Assembly: GCF_022533585.1 (NCBI RefSeq)
Contig: NZ_CP092827.1
Span: forward strand, 1,528,001 to 1,592,000
Direction of reading: 5' to 3'
DNA length: 64,000 nucleotides
Origin: Pseudomonas sp. LS.1a
GTDB lineage: Bacteria; Pseudomonadota; Gammaproteobacteria; Pseudomonadales; Pseudomonadaceae
A program made the translations under genes and the position numbers. Under the pieces are notes generated by a model that worked only from the letters and a program-made list of their open reading frames with translations, did not search any database and was not told the DNA's origin. Positions 34,262 through 43,770 of this stretch are shown one piece after another (the stretch's first letter is position 1; every line of letters starts with the position of its first letter).

Positions 34262-35752
34262 TCAGGTCTTGTTCCCTCTGGCCACGAAGGCCTCGGCCGT
34301 CATCAAGGGTACGGGCACGATGATGTAGGCCCAGTACCAGTTCGTCAGGTCCTCCATTACGCTCTGGATTACGGTGAAGCGGCTGGTCAGGCCGGGCGTA
34401 AAGATGCCGGACTTATCAAGTTTTCCGTCACCTGCCATTACTTTCCATTCGGTCAGGTGGGCAGGGGCTTCGGTTTCCTTGCCATTGTTGCTGTAGAACA
34501 AGCGCAGCTTCAGACGGCCTTGATCAAGCTCGGCCTTGATGAAGAAATTAGGGGCGATGTTCAGAACCACGAAGGTCGATACAAGGGGAGGCAAGCCAAA
34601 ACCTGTAAGTACCCGGTCTATTCGCAGCGGCTCTTCGAATGACGTCCTGGTTGCTGTTGGTGCCTCGGTCAGGCTGTTGTCAGCCAGGCGAATTTCCGGC
34701 TTGGCTGGTGCCGAGTAATCGCATTTATAGCCATTGGGCTTCAATGAGCCGTGGCCGCGTCCGTCCAATTCCCAGCGGGGTATAGCCGTACCTTGCGGCT
34801 GCAGTTCAATCGTGTGTGCAGTGCTGCCGGCGCTGACCGCTGCGACCAGAGGGTCGGCGTGGAAGCTCAGCGGTGCCTGGGGTTGTGCCTGCTCCGCATT
34901 GGCGCGCAGGAACCTGTAAGACATCTTGTGAACATGGTTTTGAACTACCTCAATTTTGTCACACAGCACATGGGACGGCGGTAGCAAGAGGAGGGCAAGG
35001 TCGGTGAAGTCATTGTAGTAGATCGGGTCTGGCATTTGGGCATGGGGCATATAGACGGCCAGTTGATCCACGGGGGTGTTGTCTTGCGTGGGGTACGTTC
35101 CTGTGTCGCTCTTCCCGTTCACGATATAGAGAACGTGAGCCCCTGAACTCGGGTGCTTGCGCAGGTAAAATCGCAATTCATCCAGCAGCCATCGACTTTG
35201 TGTGCTGGCTTCGACCTTGTAAGGCTGGAGGATGCGCTGCTCGTCCGGGAGGGCATTGAAACGTTGGCGAAAGATGTCTGCCAGCTCTACGTCAGGCTTA
35301 GCCGAGCCAGTGGCCTGTATATAGAAGCTTGAGTCGTTTTTAACTTTCAGCGTCAACGCAGCGCCAGGCCCTGCACAATGCCCGACAAACCCATCCAGGG
35401 GGAACTCCTGATAAAGGTATTGCGGTTCGTTCCTGGTAAATGCAACCACTCTTTCAAGGCTTGCCCTGGGTTTGCCACCGAATACCGGTGCGGACCAGAT
35501 TAAGTTGGCGAAGGACATCATGCGTGAGCAGACCCGCACACGGTCCTGGAGATATTCCACGAAGGGTGTCGCAAGTTCGCAGATCACATGCTCGCTGGTT
35601 ACACTCCTGAGCCGTTCGTAGTTAATCGTTTCGTGGAGCACGGGTGGCTTCGATCCGATCAATCGCTCGCGCGCGGCATTGATTTTGGCCGCATCGAAAA
35701 CCACGTGCATGCGCCAGCCGCGCATATCGTGATCGGGTTGAATGGGGGGCAT
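34262..35752 (-). CDS. 496-residue relative of the island's 998-residue protein
   Basis: No named family recognised and no signal peptide. Residues 1-270 match the plan of the N-terminal domain of the 998-residue protein encoded at 16692-19688: MRGW at 10-13, KIN at 23-25, a long beta-rich middle, and LALLLLPPSH at 253-262. Two Ig-like modules follow (WELDGRGHGSLKPNGYKC near 330; WKVMAGDGKLDKSGIFTP near 440), and the end is EAFVARGN. I took ATG 35752, preceded by CAGGAAAC; the longer frame adds a Cys-rich start that looks spurious. It stands alone between fadE and a glutathione transferase gene, outside the pilus-locus island, so this family has two separate entry points. Confidence 0.72.
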   Translation of the reverse strand: MPPIQPDHDMRGWRMHVVFDAAKINAARERLIGSKPPVLHETINYERLRSVTSEHVICELATPFVEYLQDRVRVCSRMMSFANLIWSAPVFGGKPRASLERVVAFTRNEPQYLYQEFPLDGFVGHCAGPGAALTLKVKNDSSFYIQATGSAKPDVELADIFRQRFNALPDEQRILQPYKVEASTQSRWLLDELRFYLRKHPSSGAHVLYIVNGKSDTGTYPTQDNTPVDQLAVYMPHAQMPDPIYYNDFTDLALLLLPPSHVLCDKIEVVQNHVHKMSYRFLRANAEQAQPQAPLSFHADPLVAAVSAGSTAHTIELQPQGTAIPRWELDGRGHGSLKPNGYKCDYSAPAKPEIRLADNSLTEAPTATRTSFEEPLRIDRVLTGFGLPPLVSTFVVLNIAPNFFIKAELDQGRLKLRLFYSNNGKETEAPAHLTEWKVMAGDGKLDKSGIFTPGLTSRFTVIQSVMEDLTNWYWAYIIVPVPLMTAEAFVARGNKT

Positions 35753-35939
35753 GAGTTTCCTGTTCCATGGTGTGGCCTCGCTGCGCTGGCAAGTGCACTG
35801 ATTGCAACATCGGCACTGCATTCCAGCTACTGGCAGATTTAGCAGGTAGGCGCTGCCCGGTTGCGCAAGCGTGGTTTCGGCTGCAACCTGAAGGTTGTAG
35901 GGTTAGACTCTCCCTTCGTGTTCATTCAGGGATGTCGAC

Positions 35940-36563
35940 ATGCTGAAGATCTGGGGCCGCAAGAATTCGAGCAACGTACGCAAGGCGCTGTGGATCGCCC
36001 ATGAACTGGGCCTGGACTTCGAGTCCATCGACGCTGGCGGCGCCTTCGGCGTGGTCAACGAGCCGCACTACCGCGCCCGCAATCCCAATGGCCTGGTACC
36101 GATGCTGGAAGACGGCGACCTGACCCTGTGGGAATCCAATACTATCGTCCGCTACTTGTGCGCCGAGTACGGCACCGAGCAGGGCTGGTACCTCGAAGAC
36201 CCACGCCAGCGCGCCCTGGCCGACAAGTGGATGGACTGGACCACTTCGTCCTTCGCCGCTCCGTTCCGTCCGCTGTTCTGGGGCCTGTTGCGCACCCCGG
36301 AAGACCAGCGCGACTGGGTGGCGATCAACGCTGCGCACAAGCAATGCGCCCAGCTGCTGGCCATTGCCGACGAAGCCCTGGCCAAACAACCGTATCTTTC
36401 CGGTGACCAGATCGGCATGGGCGACATCCCACTGGGTAGCTTCATCTATGCCTGGTTCGAAATGCCCATCGAGCGCCCGGCCATGCGTCACCTGGAGGCC
36501 TGGTACGAACGCCTCAAGGCCCGTCCGGCCTACCAGGCCGCGGTGATGACCGCGCTGACCTGA
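35940..36563 (+). CDS. Glutathione S-transferase family protein
   Basis: A 207-residue protein with a thioredoxin-like N-terminal half (MLKIWGRKNSSNVRKALW, with the catalytic Ser region at residues 9-12 and the cis-Pro turn NGLVPML) and the glutathione-binding ESNTIVRYL stretch near residue 65. An all-helical C-terminal half follows (QIGMGDIPLGSFIYAWFE). It is a cytosolic GST of the short-loop type; the substrate is unknown. The start is fixed by the conserved fold edge. It is followed by a separate ABC exporter operon. Confidence 0.88.
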   Translation: MLKIWGRKNSSNVRKALWIAHELGLDFESIDAGGAFGVVNEPHYRARNPNGLVPMLEDGDLTLWESNTIVRYLCAEYGTEQGWYLEDPRQRALADKWMDWTTSSFAAPFRPLFWGLLRTPEDQRDWVAINAAHKQCAQLLAIADEALAKQPYLSGDQIGMGDIPLGSFIYAWFEMPIERPAMRHLEAWYERLKARPAYQAAVMTALT

Positions 36564-36708
36564 TCGAACACCACGGCTGTTTCGATAGTCACTATCAATA
36601 CACATGACTGTACTTGTGCGGCCAGGCCAAGCACCATTGGCCGCACTCACTGCGCCAGTGACTTCGCCTGGCGTGTCCTGCACCTTTTTCTTCGGTAAGT
36701 GACCCGCT

Positions 36709-37641
36709 ATGAGTTCCGCCCTGTCCATTCGACAGCTGACCAAGACCTACAGCAATGGCTTTCAGGCCCTCAAAGGCATCGACCTCGATGTTGCCGAAGG
36801 CGACTTCTTCGCCTTGCTCGGCCCCAACGGTGCCGGCAAGTCCACCACCATCGGTATTCTCTCCACGCTGGTGAACAAGACCAGCGGCACGGTCAACGTG
36901 TTTGGCCACGATCTGGATCGCGAGCCCTCGGCGCTCAAGCGCTGCCTGGGCGTGGTGCCGCAGGAATTCAACTTCAACCAGTTCGAGAAAACCTTCGACA
37001 TCGTCGTGACCCAGGCCGGCTACTACGGCATTCCGCCCAAGGTGGCGAAGGAGCGCGCCGAGCAGTACCTGACCCAGCTCGGCCTGTGGGACAAGCGCGA
37101 CGTGCAGTCGCGTTCGCTGTCCGGCGGCATGAAGCGCCGCCTGATGATTGCCCGCGCGCTGATCCACGAGCCGCGCCTGCTGATTCTCGACGAGCCTACC
37201 GCCGGTGTGGACATCGAGCTGCGCCGCTCGATGTGGAGCTTTCTCACCGAGCTGAACCAGAAAGGCATCACCATCATCCTCACCACCCACTACCTGGAAG
37301 AGGCCGAGCAGCTGTGCCGTAACATCGGCATCATCGACCACGGCACCATCGTCGAGAACACCAGCATGCGCCAGTTGCTGGGCAAGCTGCATGTCGAAAC
37401 CTTCGTCCTCGACATCAAGCAGGACCTGGCCACTGCACCGACGTTGCAGGGCTACCCGTGCCGGCTGCTGACCCCGCACACCCTGGAAGTGCAGGTGGAC
37501 AAGGACATCGGCATCACCGCGCTGTTCGGCCAGCTGGCGCTGCAGAACATCGAGGTGCAGAGCCTGCGCAACAAGACCAACCGACTCGAGGAGCTGTTCG
37601 TGTCCCTGGTGGAAAAAAACCTGTCGAAGGTGGCCGTATGA
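36709..37641 (+). CDS. ABC-2 type exporter, ATP-binding subunit
   Basis: A 310-residue protein with Walker A GPNGAGKS (38-45), a Q-loop (VVPQEF, about 83-88), signature LSGGMKR (137-143), Walker B LLILDEP (157-163) and an H-loop (TTHYLEEAEQ). The C-terminal 80 residues are typical of the YadG/CcmA-like group that works with ABC-2 permeases. The stop overlaps the permease start by four bases (ATGA). The substrate is unknown; in related systems the pair exports drugs or polysaccharide. Confidence 0.9.
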   Translation: MSSALSIRQLTKTYSNGFQALKGIDLDVAEGDFFALLGPNGAGKSTTIGILSTLVNKTSGTVNVFGHDLDREPSALKRCLGVVPQEFNFNQFEKTFDIVVTQAGYYGIPPKVAKERAEQYLTQLGLWDKRDVQSRSLSGGMKRRLMIARALIHEPRLLILDEPTAGVDIELRRSMWSFLTELNQKGITIILTTHYLEEAEQLCRNIGIIDHGTIVENTSMRQLLGKLHVETFVLDIKQDLATAPTLQGYPCRLLTPHTLEVQVDKDIGITALFGQLALQNIEVQSLRNKTNRLEELFVSLVEKNLSKVAV

Positions 37642-38417
37642 GTGTGGAACTGCGCACCAACTGGGTCGCCCTGAACACCATCGTCTACCGCGAAGTGCGG
37701 CGCTTCCTGCGCATCTGGCCGCAGACCCTGCTACCGCCGGCAATCACCATGGTCCTGTACTTCGTCATCTTCGGTAACCTCATCGGCCGGCAGATCGGCG
37801 ACATGGGTGGCTTCACCTACATGGAGTACATCGTGCCAGGGCTGATCATGATGTCGGTGATCACCAACTCCTACGGCAATGTGGTGTCGAGCTTCTTCGG
37901 CAGCAAGTTCCAGCGCTCGATCGAGGAGCTGATGGTGTCGCCGGTATCGCCGCACACCATTCTCGTCGGCTATGTGCTGGGTGGCGTGTTGCGCGGCCTG
38001 GCGGTGGGCGTGATCGTGACCTTCCTGTCACTGTTCTTCACCCACCTGCAGGTACACCACCTGGGCGTGACCGTAGCCGTGGTGCTGCTGACCGCTACCA
38101 TCTTCTCGCTGCTGGGGTTCGTCAACGCGGTGTTCGCGCGCAACTTCGACGACATCTCGATCATCCCGACCTTCGTGCTGACGCCGCTGACCTACCTGGG
38201 CGGGGTGTTCTACTCGATCAATCTGCTGCCGCCGTTCTGGCAGACCGTGTCGCTGGCCAACCCGGTGCTGCACATGGTCAACTCGTTCCGCTACGGCATC
38301 CTAGGGGTGTCGGATATCAGCATTGGCACGGCGATTACCTTCATGCTGGTCGCCACCGCGGTGCTCTACCTGGTGTGCGTGCGCCTGCTGGTCAGCGGCC
38401 GCGGCATGCGTGCCTGA
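37638..38417 (+). CDS. ABC-2 type exporter, permease subunit
   Basis: A 259-residue membrane protein with six predicted transmembrane segments and the ABC-2 signature region YMEYIVPGLIMMSVI and FVLTPLTYLGGVFYSI (YadH-like). I took ATG 37638 because it overlaps the stop of the ATPase gene. The 3' end overlaps by 117 bases with the convergent DUF2062 gene. Confidence 0.88.
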   Translation: MSVELRTNWVALNTIVYREVRRFLRIWPQTLLPPAITMVLYFVIFGNLIGRQIGDMGGFTYMEYIVPGLIMMSVITNSYGNVVSSFFGSKFQRSIEELMVSPVSPHTILVGYVLGGVLRGLAVGVIVTFLSLFFTHLQVHHLGVTVAVVLLTATIFSLLGFVNAVFARNFDDISIIPTFVLTPLTYLGGVFYSINLLPPFWQTVSLANPVLHMVNSFRYGILGVSDISIGTAITFMLVATAVLYLVCVRLLVSGRGMRA

Positions 38418-38933
38418 GGCCTTGCACCGGCATTGGCGGCGACGCCACTGCCGGCCTACCCACCAGCGCCAGTAGAACATGGTGGTGAAGTAGCCAAGTA
38501 TGCCCAGCACCACGCCGCACACCACCGAGCCGAGCAGGAAGGGCTGCCACAGCGTCGACAGCTGGTCGGTGATCCACTGGAACGTCAACTCGTCGGGCAG
38601 GGTGCGCGGCGGTACCTGCATCAGCCAGGCGCCGGTCATGTAGGTGACGAAGAACACCGGTGGCATGGTCAGCGGGTTGGTCAGCCATACCAGGCTGACC
38701 GCGATCGGCAGGTTGCCGCGCAGCGGAATGGCCAGCGCGGCGGCCAGCAGCATCTGCGCCGGCATCGGGATAAGCGCCGCGAACAGGCCGACGCCCATGG
38801 CCCTCGCCACCGAATGGCGATTCAGATGCCAGAGGTTCGGGTCGTGCAGCAACTTGCCGAAAAAGCGTAAGGACTTGTGTTCCCGAATACTGGTCGGGTC
38901 CGGCATGTAGCGTTTGAAAAGTCGGCGCGGCAT
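38301..38933 (-). CDS. DUF2062 membrane protein with antisense-encoded tail
   Basis: A 210-residue protein counted from the ATG at 38933. The DUF2062 domain fills residues 1-170 (HLNRHSVARAMGVGLFAALI, PIAVSLVWLTNPLTMPPVFF, FLLGSVVCGVVLGILGYF), with three or four membrane segments. After WRWWVGRQWRRRQCRC a tail of about 40 residues (AAAADQQAHAHQVEHRGG type) is encoded entirely on the opposite strand of the permease gene. It has the composition of accidental coding, so the ancestral stop was probably near 38415. The function of the family is not established. Confidence 0.8.
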   Translation of the reverse strand: MPRRLFKRYMPDPTSIREHKSLRFFGKLLHDPNLWHLNRHSVARAMGVGLFAALIPMPAQMLLAAALAIPLRGNLPIAVSLVWLTNPLTMPPVFFVTYMTGAWLMQVPPRTLPDELTFQWITDQLSTLWQPFLLGSVVCGVVLGILGYFTTMFYWRWWVGRQWRRRQCRCKASGTHAAAADQQAHAHQVEHRGGDQHEGNRRANADIRHP

Positions 38934-39075
38934 GTAGGCTCCCGGAGCGTTTATCCCGGCAGTATGCCCTGATTCCCGCTCAGCCTCGTTTAGAGTTTGT
39001 GACAATTGTTGAGCAAGCATTGCCGCCAGTTGGGCTATGCCTCAGAAGGTGATTTCGCTTCTGGAGCTCTACTTC

Positions 39076-41289
39076 ATGCGCACAGGGATGTTGGCGCTCG
39101 CGCTCGGGTTATTGTGCCTGGGCTTTCTCCCCGCATTGCCATCGGTCGGATGGCTGATATCGCTGGCTGTCTGCGCTGCCGTCAGCCTGTTTACCCGCGT
39201 TTGGCCGTTGGGCTGCTTGCTGCTGGGCTTGTGTTGGGCTTGCTGGTCTGCCCAGCAGGCAATTGATAATCGCCTGGCTGCTGGCCTGGATGGTCGCACC
39301 TTGTGGCTGGAGGGGCGGGTGGTCGGCTTGCCGACCAGCACTGCGCAAGGCGTGCGCTTCGAGTTGGAGGCGCCACGTTCACGGCGGGCCGAACTGCCGC
39401 AACGTCTGCAACTGAGCTGGTTTGACGGGCCACCACTGCGGGCGGGCGAGCAGTGGCGGCTGGCCGTGACCTTGCAGCGCCCGGCCGGGCTGCTCAACCC
39501 GCATGGGCCGGATCGTGAGGCGCAATTGCTGGCGCGGCGGGTCGGTGCCACCGGTACGGTCAAGGCCGGGCAGTTGCTGGCGCCGGTTGCCGGTGGTTGG
39601 CGCGACACGCTGCGCCAGCGTCTGCTGGCCGTCGAGGCCAATGACCGGCAGGCAGCGTTGGTGGCACTGGTGCTTGGTGACGGGGCGGGGTTGGCGCGGG
39701 AGGACTGGCAAACGTTGCAGGCCACCGGCACGGTGCACTTGCTGGTGATTTCTGGCCAGCACATCGGCCTGGTTGCCGGCTTGCTGTATGGCCTGGTCGC
39801 CGGGCTGGCGCGCTGGGGCCTGTGGCCGGCACGGTTGCCGTGGTTACCTTGGGCTTGCAGTCTGGCCATGGCCGCAGCGTTGGCCTACGGCTGGCTGGCC
39901 GGTGCAGGCGTGCCGGTGCAGCGGGCCTGCCTGATGCTGGCCGTGGTGTTGCTCTGGCGCCTGCGTTATCGCCACCTGGGTGCAACACTGCCGCTGTTGC
40001 TGGCGCTGATCGCGGTGCTGCTGGTCGAACCGTTGGCGGCGCTGTTGCCCGGGTTCTGGTTGTCGTTTACTGCAGTGGCCACGCTTGTCTATTGCTTCAG
40101 CGCCCGCTTGGGCGGCTGGCGGCCATGGCAGGCCTGGACGCGGGCGCAATGGGTGATGGCCATCGGTTTGCTGCCTGTGCTGTTGGCCACGGGCTTGCCA
40201 GTGAGCCTGAGTGCGCCGCTGGCCAACCTCGTGGCGGTGCCGTGGATCAGCCTGGCGGTGTTGCCTTTGGCGTTGCTGGGTACGTTACTGCTGCCGTTGG
40301 GTGGGTTAGGGGAGGCGGTGCTCTGGTTGGCAGGTGGCCTGCTGGATCTACTGTTCCAGCTGCTGGCGCTGGTGGCGCAGCAACGGCCTGCATGGGTGCC
40401 GCCGGCCTTGCCATTGTGGGCCTGGCTGCTGGTCTGCCTGGGTGCGCTGCTGGTTTTGATGCCCCATGGCGTACCCCTGCGCGGGTTGGGGGGCGTGATG
40501 CTACTGGCGCTGTGGGTGCCCCGGGAGACGGTACCGTTCGGCCAGGTCGAGGTCTGGCAGCTGGACGTCGGCCAAGGCTTGGCGGTGCTGTTGCGTACCC
40601 GCCATCGCAACATGCTGTACGACGCCGGGCCGGCCAGAGGCGAGAGCGACCTGGGCGAGCGGGTGGTGTTGCCGACCTTGCGCAAGCTGGGCGTGGGTAG
40701 CCTGGATTTGATGCTGGTCAGTCATGCCCATGCCGATCATGCCGGTGGTGCTGGCGCAATCCAGCGTGGTCTGCCGGTCAACCGGGTGGTCGGTGGCGAA
40801 GTGCTGGAAGACATCCAACTGCAACCTTGTGCCAGTGGCGAGCAATGGACGTGGGATGGCGTGCGCTTTTCGCTGTGGCGCTGGGCTGATGGGCGCAGCA
40901 GCAATGACCGCTCTTGTGTGCTGTTGGTCGAGGCGCGGGGGGAGCGGTTGTTGCTGGCGGGGGATATGGAAGCCGGTGCCGAGCGGGCCTGGCTGGCGGC
41001 CCACGAAGTACCGCGTATCGACTGGTTGCAGTCGCCGCACCATGGCAGCCGCAGTTCGTCCAGCGAGGCCTTCATCCGCGCCACGGCACCGCGCGGGGTG
41101 CTGATTTCGCGGGGGCGCAACAATAGCTTCGGGCACCCGCATGCGCAGGTGGTCGAGCGTTATCGGCGGCATGGGATGGTGATACATGACACGGCCGAGC
41201 AAGGGGCGTTGCGGTTGGTGCTGGGGAGGCAGGGGGAAGTTGAGGGGGTGAGGGAGCAGCGGCGGTTTTGGCGGGTTCGGGCACCGTGA
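39076..41289 (+). CDS. comEC: DNA internalization-related competence protein ComEC/Rec2
   Basis: A 737-residue protein. A DUF4131-like N-terminal membrane and OB-fold region (three membrane segments, then EGRVVGLPTST...) is followed by the polytopic competence domain (VLVISGQHIGLVAGLLYG). The C-terminal metallo-beta-lactamase domain has LDVGQGLAVLL, MLVSHAHADHAGG (metal-binding His) and SPHHGSRSSSS. It would form the inner-membrane channel that takes up single-stranded DNA. The ATG at 39076 is preferred because it gives a standard membrane start; 39037 is possible. Confidence 0.92.
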   Translation: MRTGMLALALGLLCLGFLPALPSVGWLISLAVCAAVSLFTRVWPLGCLLLGLCWACWSAQQAIDNRLAAGLDGRTLWLEGRVVGLPTSTAQGVRFELEAPRSRRAELPQRLQLSWFDGPPLRAGEQWRLAVTLQRPAGLLNPHGPDREAQLLARRVGATGTVKAGQLLAPVAGGWRDTLRQRLLAVEANDRQAALVALVLGDGAGLAREDWQTLQATGTVHLLVISGQHIGLVAGLLYGLVAGLARWGLWPARLPWLPWACSLAMAAALAYGWLAGAGVPVQRACLMLAVVLLWRLRYRHLGATLPLLLALIAVLLVEPLAALLPGFWLSFTAVATLVYCFSARLGGWRPWQAWTRAQWVMAIGLLPVLLATGLPVSLSAPLANLVAVPWISLAVLPLALLGTLLLPLGGLGEAVLWLAGGLLDLLFQLLALVAQQRPAWVPPALPLWAWLLVCLGALLVLMPHGVPLRGLGGVMLLALWVPRETVPFGQVEVWQLDVGQGLAVLLRTRHRNMLYDAGPARGESDLGERVVLPTLRKLGVGSLDLMLVSHAHADHAGGAGAIQRGLPVNRVVGGEVLEDIQLQPCASGEQWTWDGVRFSLWRWADGRSSNDRSCVLLVEARGERLLLAGDMEAGAERAWLAAHEVPRIDWLQSPHHGSRSSSSEAFIRATAPRGVLISRGRNNSFGHPHAQVVERYRRHGMVIHDTAEQGALRLVLGRQGEVEGVREQRRFWRVRAP

Positions 41290-41472
41290 GGTGCATTGGC
41301 TTGCAGGTGCTTGCCATTACATTTCCAGCGCCTGTCGTGGCGAGCACCTGCCGGCCCTGATGCCAACCCAAGGCATACCCATCTGGCCTCCACCAATTCC
41401 CTGACCTCCGGCAGATGAGCCCCCGGCGCGCCTATGGTAGAGTGGCGGCCTTTTTCCGAAGGGGCGTTTACT

Positions 41473-42108
41473 GTGTGGGAATTGGTCAAGTCCGGTGGTT
41501 GGATGATGCTGCCGATCATTCTGAGCTCCATCGCTGCCATGGCTATCGTCGTCGAGCGCCTGTGGACCCTGCGCGTCAGCCGCGTCACCCCGCCGCACCT
41601 GCTCGGCCAGGTGTGGATATGGATCAAGGACAAGCAACTGACCAGTGACAAGCTCAAGGCGCTGCGCGCCGATTCGCCACTGGGCGAAATCCTCGCCGCC
41701 GGCCTGGCCAACTCACGCCATGGCCGCGAAATCATGAAGGAATGCATCGAGGAGGCCGCCTCGCGCGTCATCCACGAACTCGAACGCTACATCAGCACTC
41801 TCGGCACCATCGCCGCCATGGCCCCGCTGCTGGGCCTGCTGGGCACCGTGCTGGGCATGATCGACATCTTCAGCGCCTTCATGGGCTCGCAGATGACTGC
41901 CAACGCCGCCGTGCTGGCCGGTGGTATCTCCAAGGCCCTGGTCACCACCGCGGCCGGCCTGATGGTCGGTATCCCGGCGGTGTTCTTCCACCGTTTCCTG
42001 CTGCGCCGCATCGACGAGCTGGTGGTGGGCATGGAGCAGGAGGCGATCAAGCTGGTGGAAGTGATCCAGGGTGACCGTGAAGTGGAAGTGGCCGGAGGCA
42101 AGGCGTGA
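41473..42108 (+). CDS. exbB: ExbB/TolQ-family proton-channel subunit
   Basis: A 211-residue protein with three membrane segments (residues 10-27; about 120-142 with MAPLLGLLGTVLGMI; about 157-180) and a cytoplasmic domain between the first two, the MotA/TolQ/ExbB plan. I took GTG 41473 (WELVKSGGWMMLP) with AAGGGG upstream, because the alternative ATG 39 bases earlier adds residues unlike the family. With the ExbD gene that overlaps it by four bases, it would convert proton flow into work on an outer-membrane transporter. No TonB gene is nearby. Confidence 0.9.
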   Translation: MWELVKSGGWMMLPIILSSIAAMAIVVERLWTLRVSRVTPPHLLGQVWIWIKDKQLTSDKLKALRADSPLGEILAAGLANSRHGREIMKECIEEAASRVIHELERYISTLGTIAAMAPLLGLLGTVLGMIDIFSAFMGSQMTANAAVLAGGISKALVTTAAGLMVGIPAVFFHRFLLRRIDELVVGMEQEAIKLVEVIQGDREVEVAGGKA

Positions 42109-42539
42109 AGTTCCGGCGCAATCGCCAGCGGGAAAACGTCGACATCAACCTGGCGTCGCTGATTGACGTGGTGTTCGTCCTGCTGCTGTTCTTCGTGGTC
42201 ACTACCACCTTCACCCGCGAGACCCAACTGCGCGTCGAGCTGCCCGAAGCCGCCAGCGCCGAGCAGGCGCCACCCGACCAGGGCAAGCTGGTGGAGATCA
42301 CCATCAGCGCCGAAGGCGTGTACTCGGTGAACAACCACCTGCTGCCCAAGAGCGACCTGGCTACCCTGAGCGAAGCGATCGAGCGTGAGTCGGGCGGCGA
42401 CAACAAGCTGCCGCTGGCCATCAGTGCCGACGGCAAGACCCCGCACCAGGCGGTGGTCACCGCGATGGATGCCGCCGGCAAGCTCGGTTTCAGCCAGTTG
42501 CGCATGACCACCGTCGAGGCGGCCCAGGGCACGCCTTGA
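42105..42539 (+). CDS. exbD: ExbD/TolR-family protein
   Basis: A 144-residue protein with one N-terminal membrane segment ([20 protein letters not shown]) containing the essential Asp (about residue 21) and a periplasmic domain. Its GTG start overlaps the ExbB stop, and its stop overlaps the lpxK start. It is the partner of ExbB. Confidence 0.9.
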   Translation: MKFRRNRQRENVDINLASLIDVVFVLLLFFVVTTTFTRETQLRVELPEAASAEQAPPDQGKLVEITISAEGVYSVNNHLLPKSDLATLSEAIERESGGDNKLPLAISADGKTPHQAVVTAMDAAGKLGFSQLRMTTVEAAQGTP

Positions 42540-43540
42540 TGGCCTTCGCCGACCGTCTGCTCGCCGCCTGGTACGCCGGGCACCCGGCCTTGGCGCTGCT
42601 GCGCCCGCTGGAGGCGCTGTATCGCCGTGTGGTCACGCGCAAGCGGGCGCGTTTTCTCAGTGGCGAAAGTGCCAGCTACCGGGCCCCGGTGCCGGTCATC
42701 GTGGTGGGTAACATCACCGTGGGTGGTACCGGCAAGACGCCGATGATCCTTTGGCTGATCGAGCACTGCCGGCAGCAGGGGCTGAAGGTGGGCGTGGTCA
42801 GCCGTGGCTATGGCGCCAGGCCGCCGCAGCTACCCTGGCGCGTGCGGGCCGATCAGGCGGCCGGGCAGGCCGGCGACGAACCACTGCTGATCGTGCAGCG
42901 CACCGGCGTGCCGCTGATGATCGACCCCGACCGCTCCCGCGCCGTGCAGGCACTGCTGGCCAGCGAACCCCTCGACCTGATCCTGTGTGACGACGGCATG
43001 CAGCACTACCGCCTGGCACGCGACCTGGAGCTGGTGCTGATCGATGCCGCCCGTGGCCTGGGCAATGGCCGCTGCCTGCCGGCGGGGCCGTTGCGTGAGC
43101 CGGCCGAGCGCCTGCACGAGGCTGATGCGGTGCTGTTCAACGGCGCCAGCGCAGACCGCGCCGATGGCTTCGGCTTCCGCCTGCAGCCGTCCGCCCTGGT
43201 CAACCTGCGCAGTGGCGAGCGGCGCGCGCTTGACCACTTCCCCGCAGGCCAACGCCTGCACGCGGTGGCCGGTATCGGCAACCCGCAACGTTTCTTCAAT
43301 ACCCTGCTGGGGCTAAACTGGCAGCCGGTGCCGCATCCCTTTGCCGACCACGCGCAGTTCAGTGCCCAGAGCCTGGCCTTCAACCCGCCGCTGCCGTTGG
43401 TCATGACCGAGAAGGATGCGGTGAAATGCCGGGCCTTCGCCGCTGACGACTGGTGGTACCTGGCCGTCGAGGCGCAGCCTACGCCGGCTTTCAGCGCCTG
43501 GTTCGACAACCAGTTGCAACGCTTGCTGCGCAAGCCCTGA
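42539..43540 (+). CDS. lpxK: Tetraacyldisaccharide 4'-kinase
   Basis: A 333-residue protein with an N-terminal membrane-associated helix (residues 1-25) and the P-loop [14 protein letters not shown] (about 57-70), then [11 protein letters not shown] and [13 protein letters not shown]. The enzyme phosphorylates the 4' position of the lipid A disaccharide at the inner membrane. The gene overlaps exbD by one base (TGATG). Confidence 0.95.
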   Translation: MAFADRLLAAWYAGHPALALLRPLEALYRRVVTRKRARFLSGESASYRAPVPVIVVGNITVGGTGKTPMILWLIEHCRQQGLKVGVVSRGYGARPPQLPWRVRADQAAGQAGDEPLLIVQRTGVPLMIDPDRSRAVQALLASEPLDLILCDDGMQHYRLARDLELVLIDAARGLGNGRCLPAGPLREPAERLHEADAVLFNGASADRADGFGFRLQPSALVNLRSGERRALDHFPAGQRLHAVAGIGNPQRFFNTLLGLNWQPVPHPFADHAQFSAQSLAFNPPLPLVMTEKDAVKCRAFAADDWWYLAVEAQPTPAFSAWFDNQLQRLLRKP

Positions 43541-43584
43541 GCCCGTTTTCAATTTCCGGCCACCTGGCCTAAAGGAAGTCTCCA

Positions 43585-43770
43585 ATGGACACCAAACTGC
43601 TCGATATCCTGGCCTGCCCGATCACCAAGGGCCCGCTCAAGCTCAGTGCCGACAAGACCGAGCTGATCAGCAAGGGCGCGGGCCTGGCCTACCCGATCCG
43701 CGATGGCATCCCGGTCATGCTGGAAAGCGAGGCACGTACCCTGACCGACGAAGAGCGTCTGGACAAATGA
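43585..43770 (+). CDS. Trm112-family small protein
   Basis: A 61-residue protein, [18 protein letters not shown]..., of the Trm112p-like family (the YcaR group). The zinc-binding pattern of the eukaryotic proteins is reduced here to a single Cys (residue 11). The gene lies between lpxK and kdsB, as in other gamma-proteobacteria, and overlaps kdsB by four bases. AAGGAAG stands before the ATG. Confidence 0.9.
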   Translation: MDTKLLDILACPITKGPLKLSADKTELISKGAGLAYPIRDGIPVMLESEARTLTDEERLDK

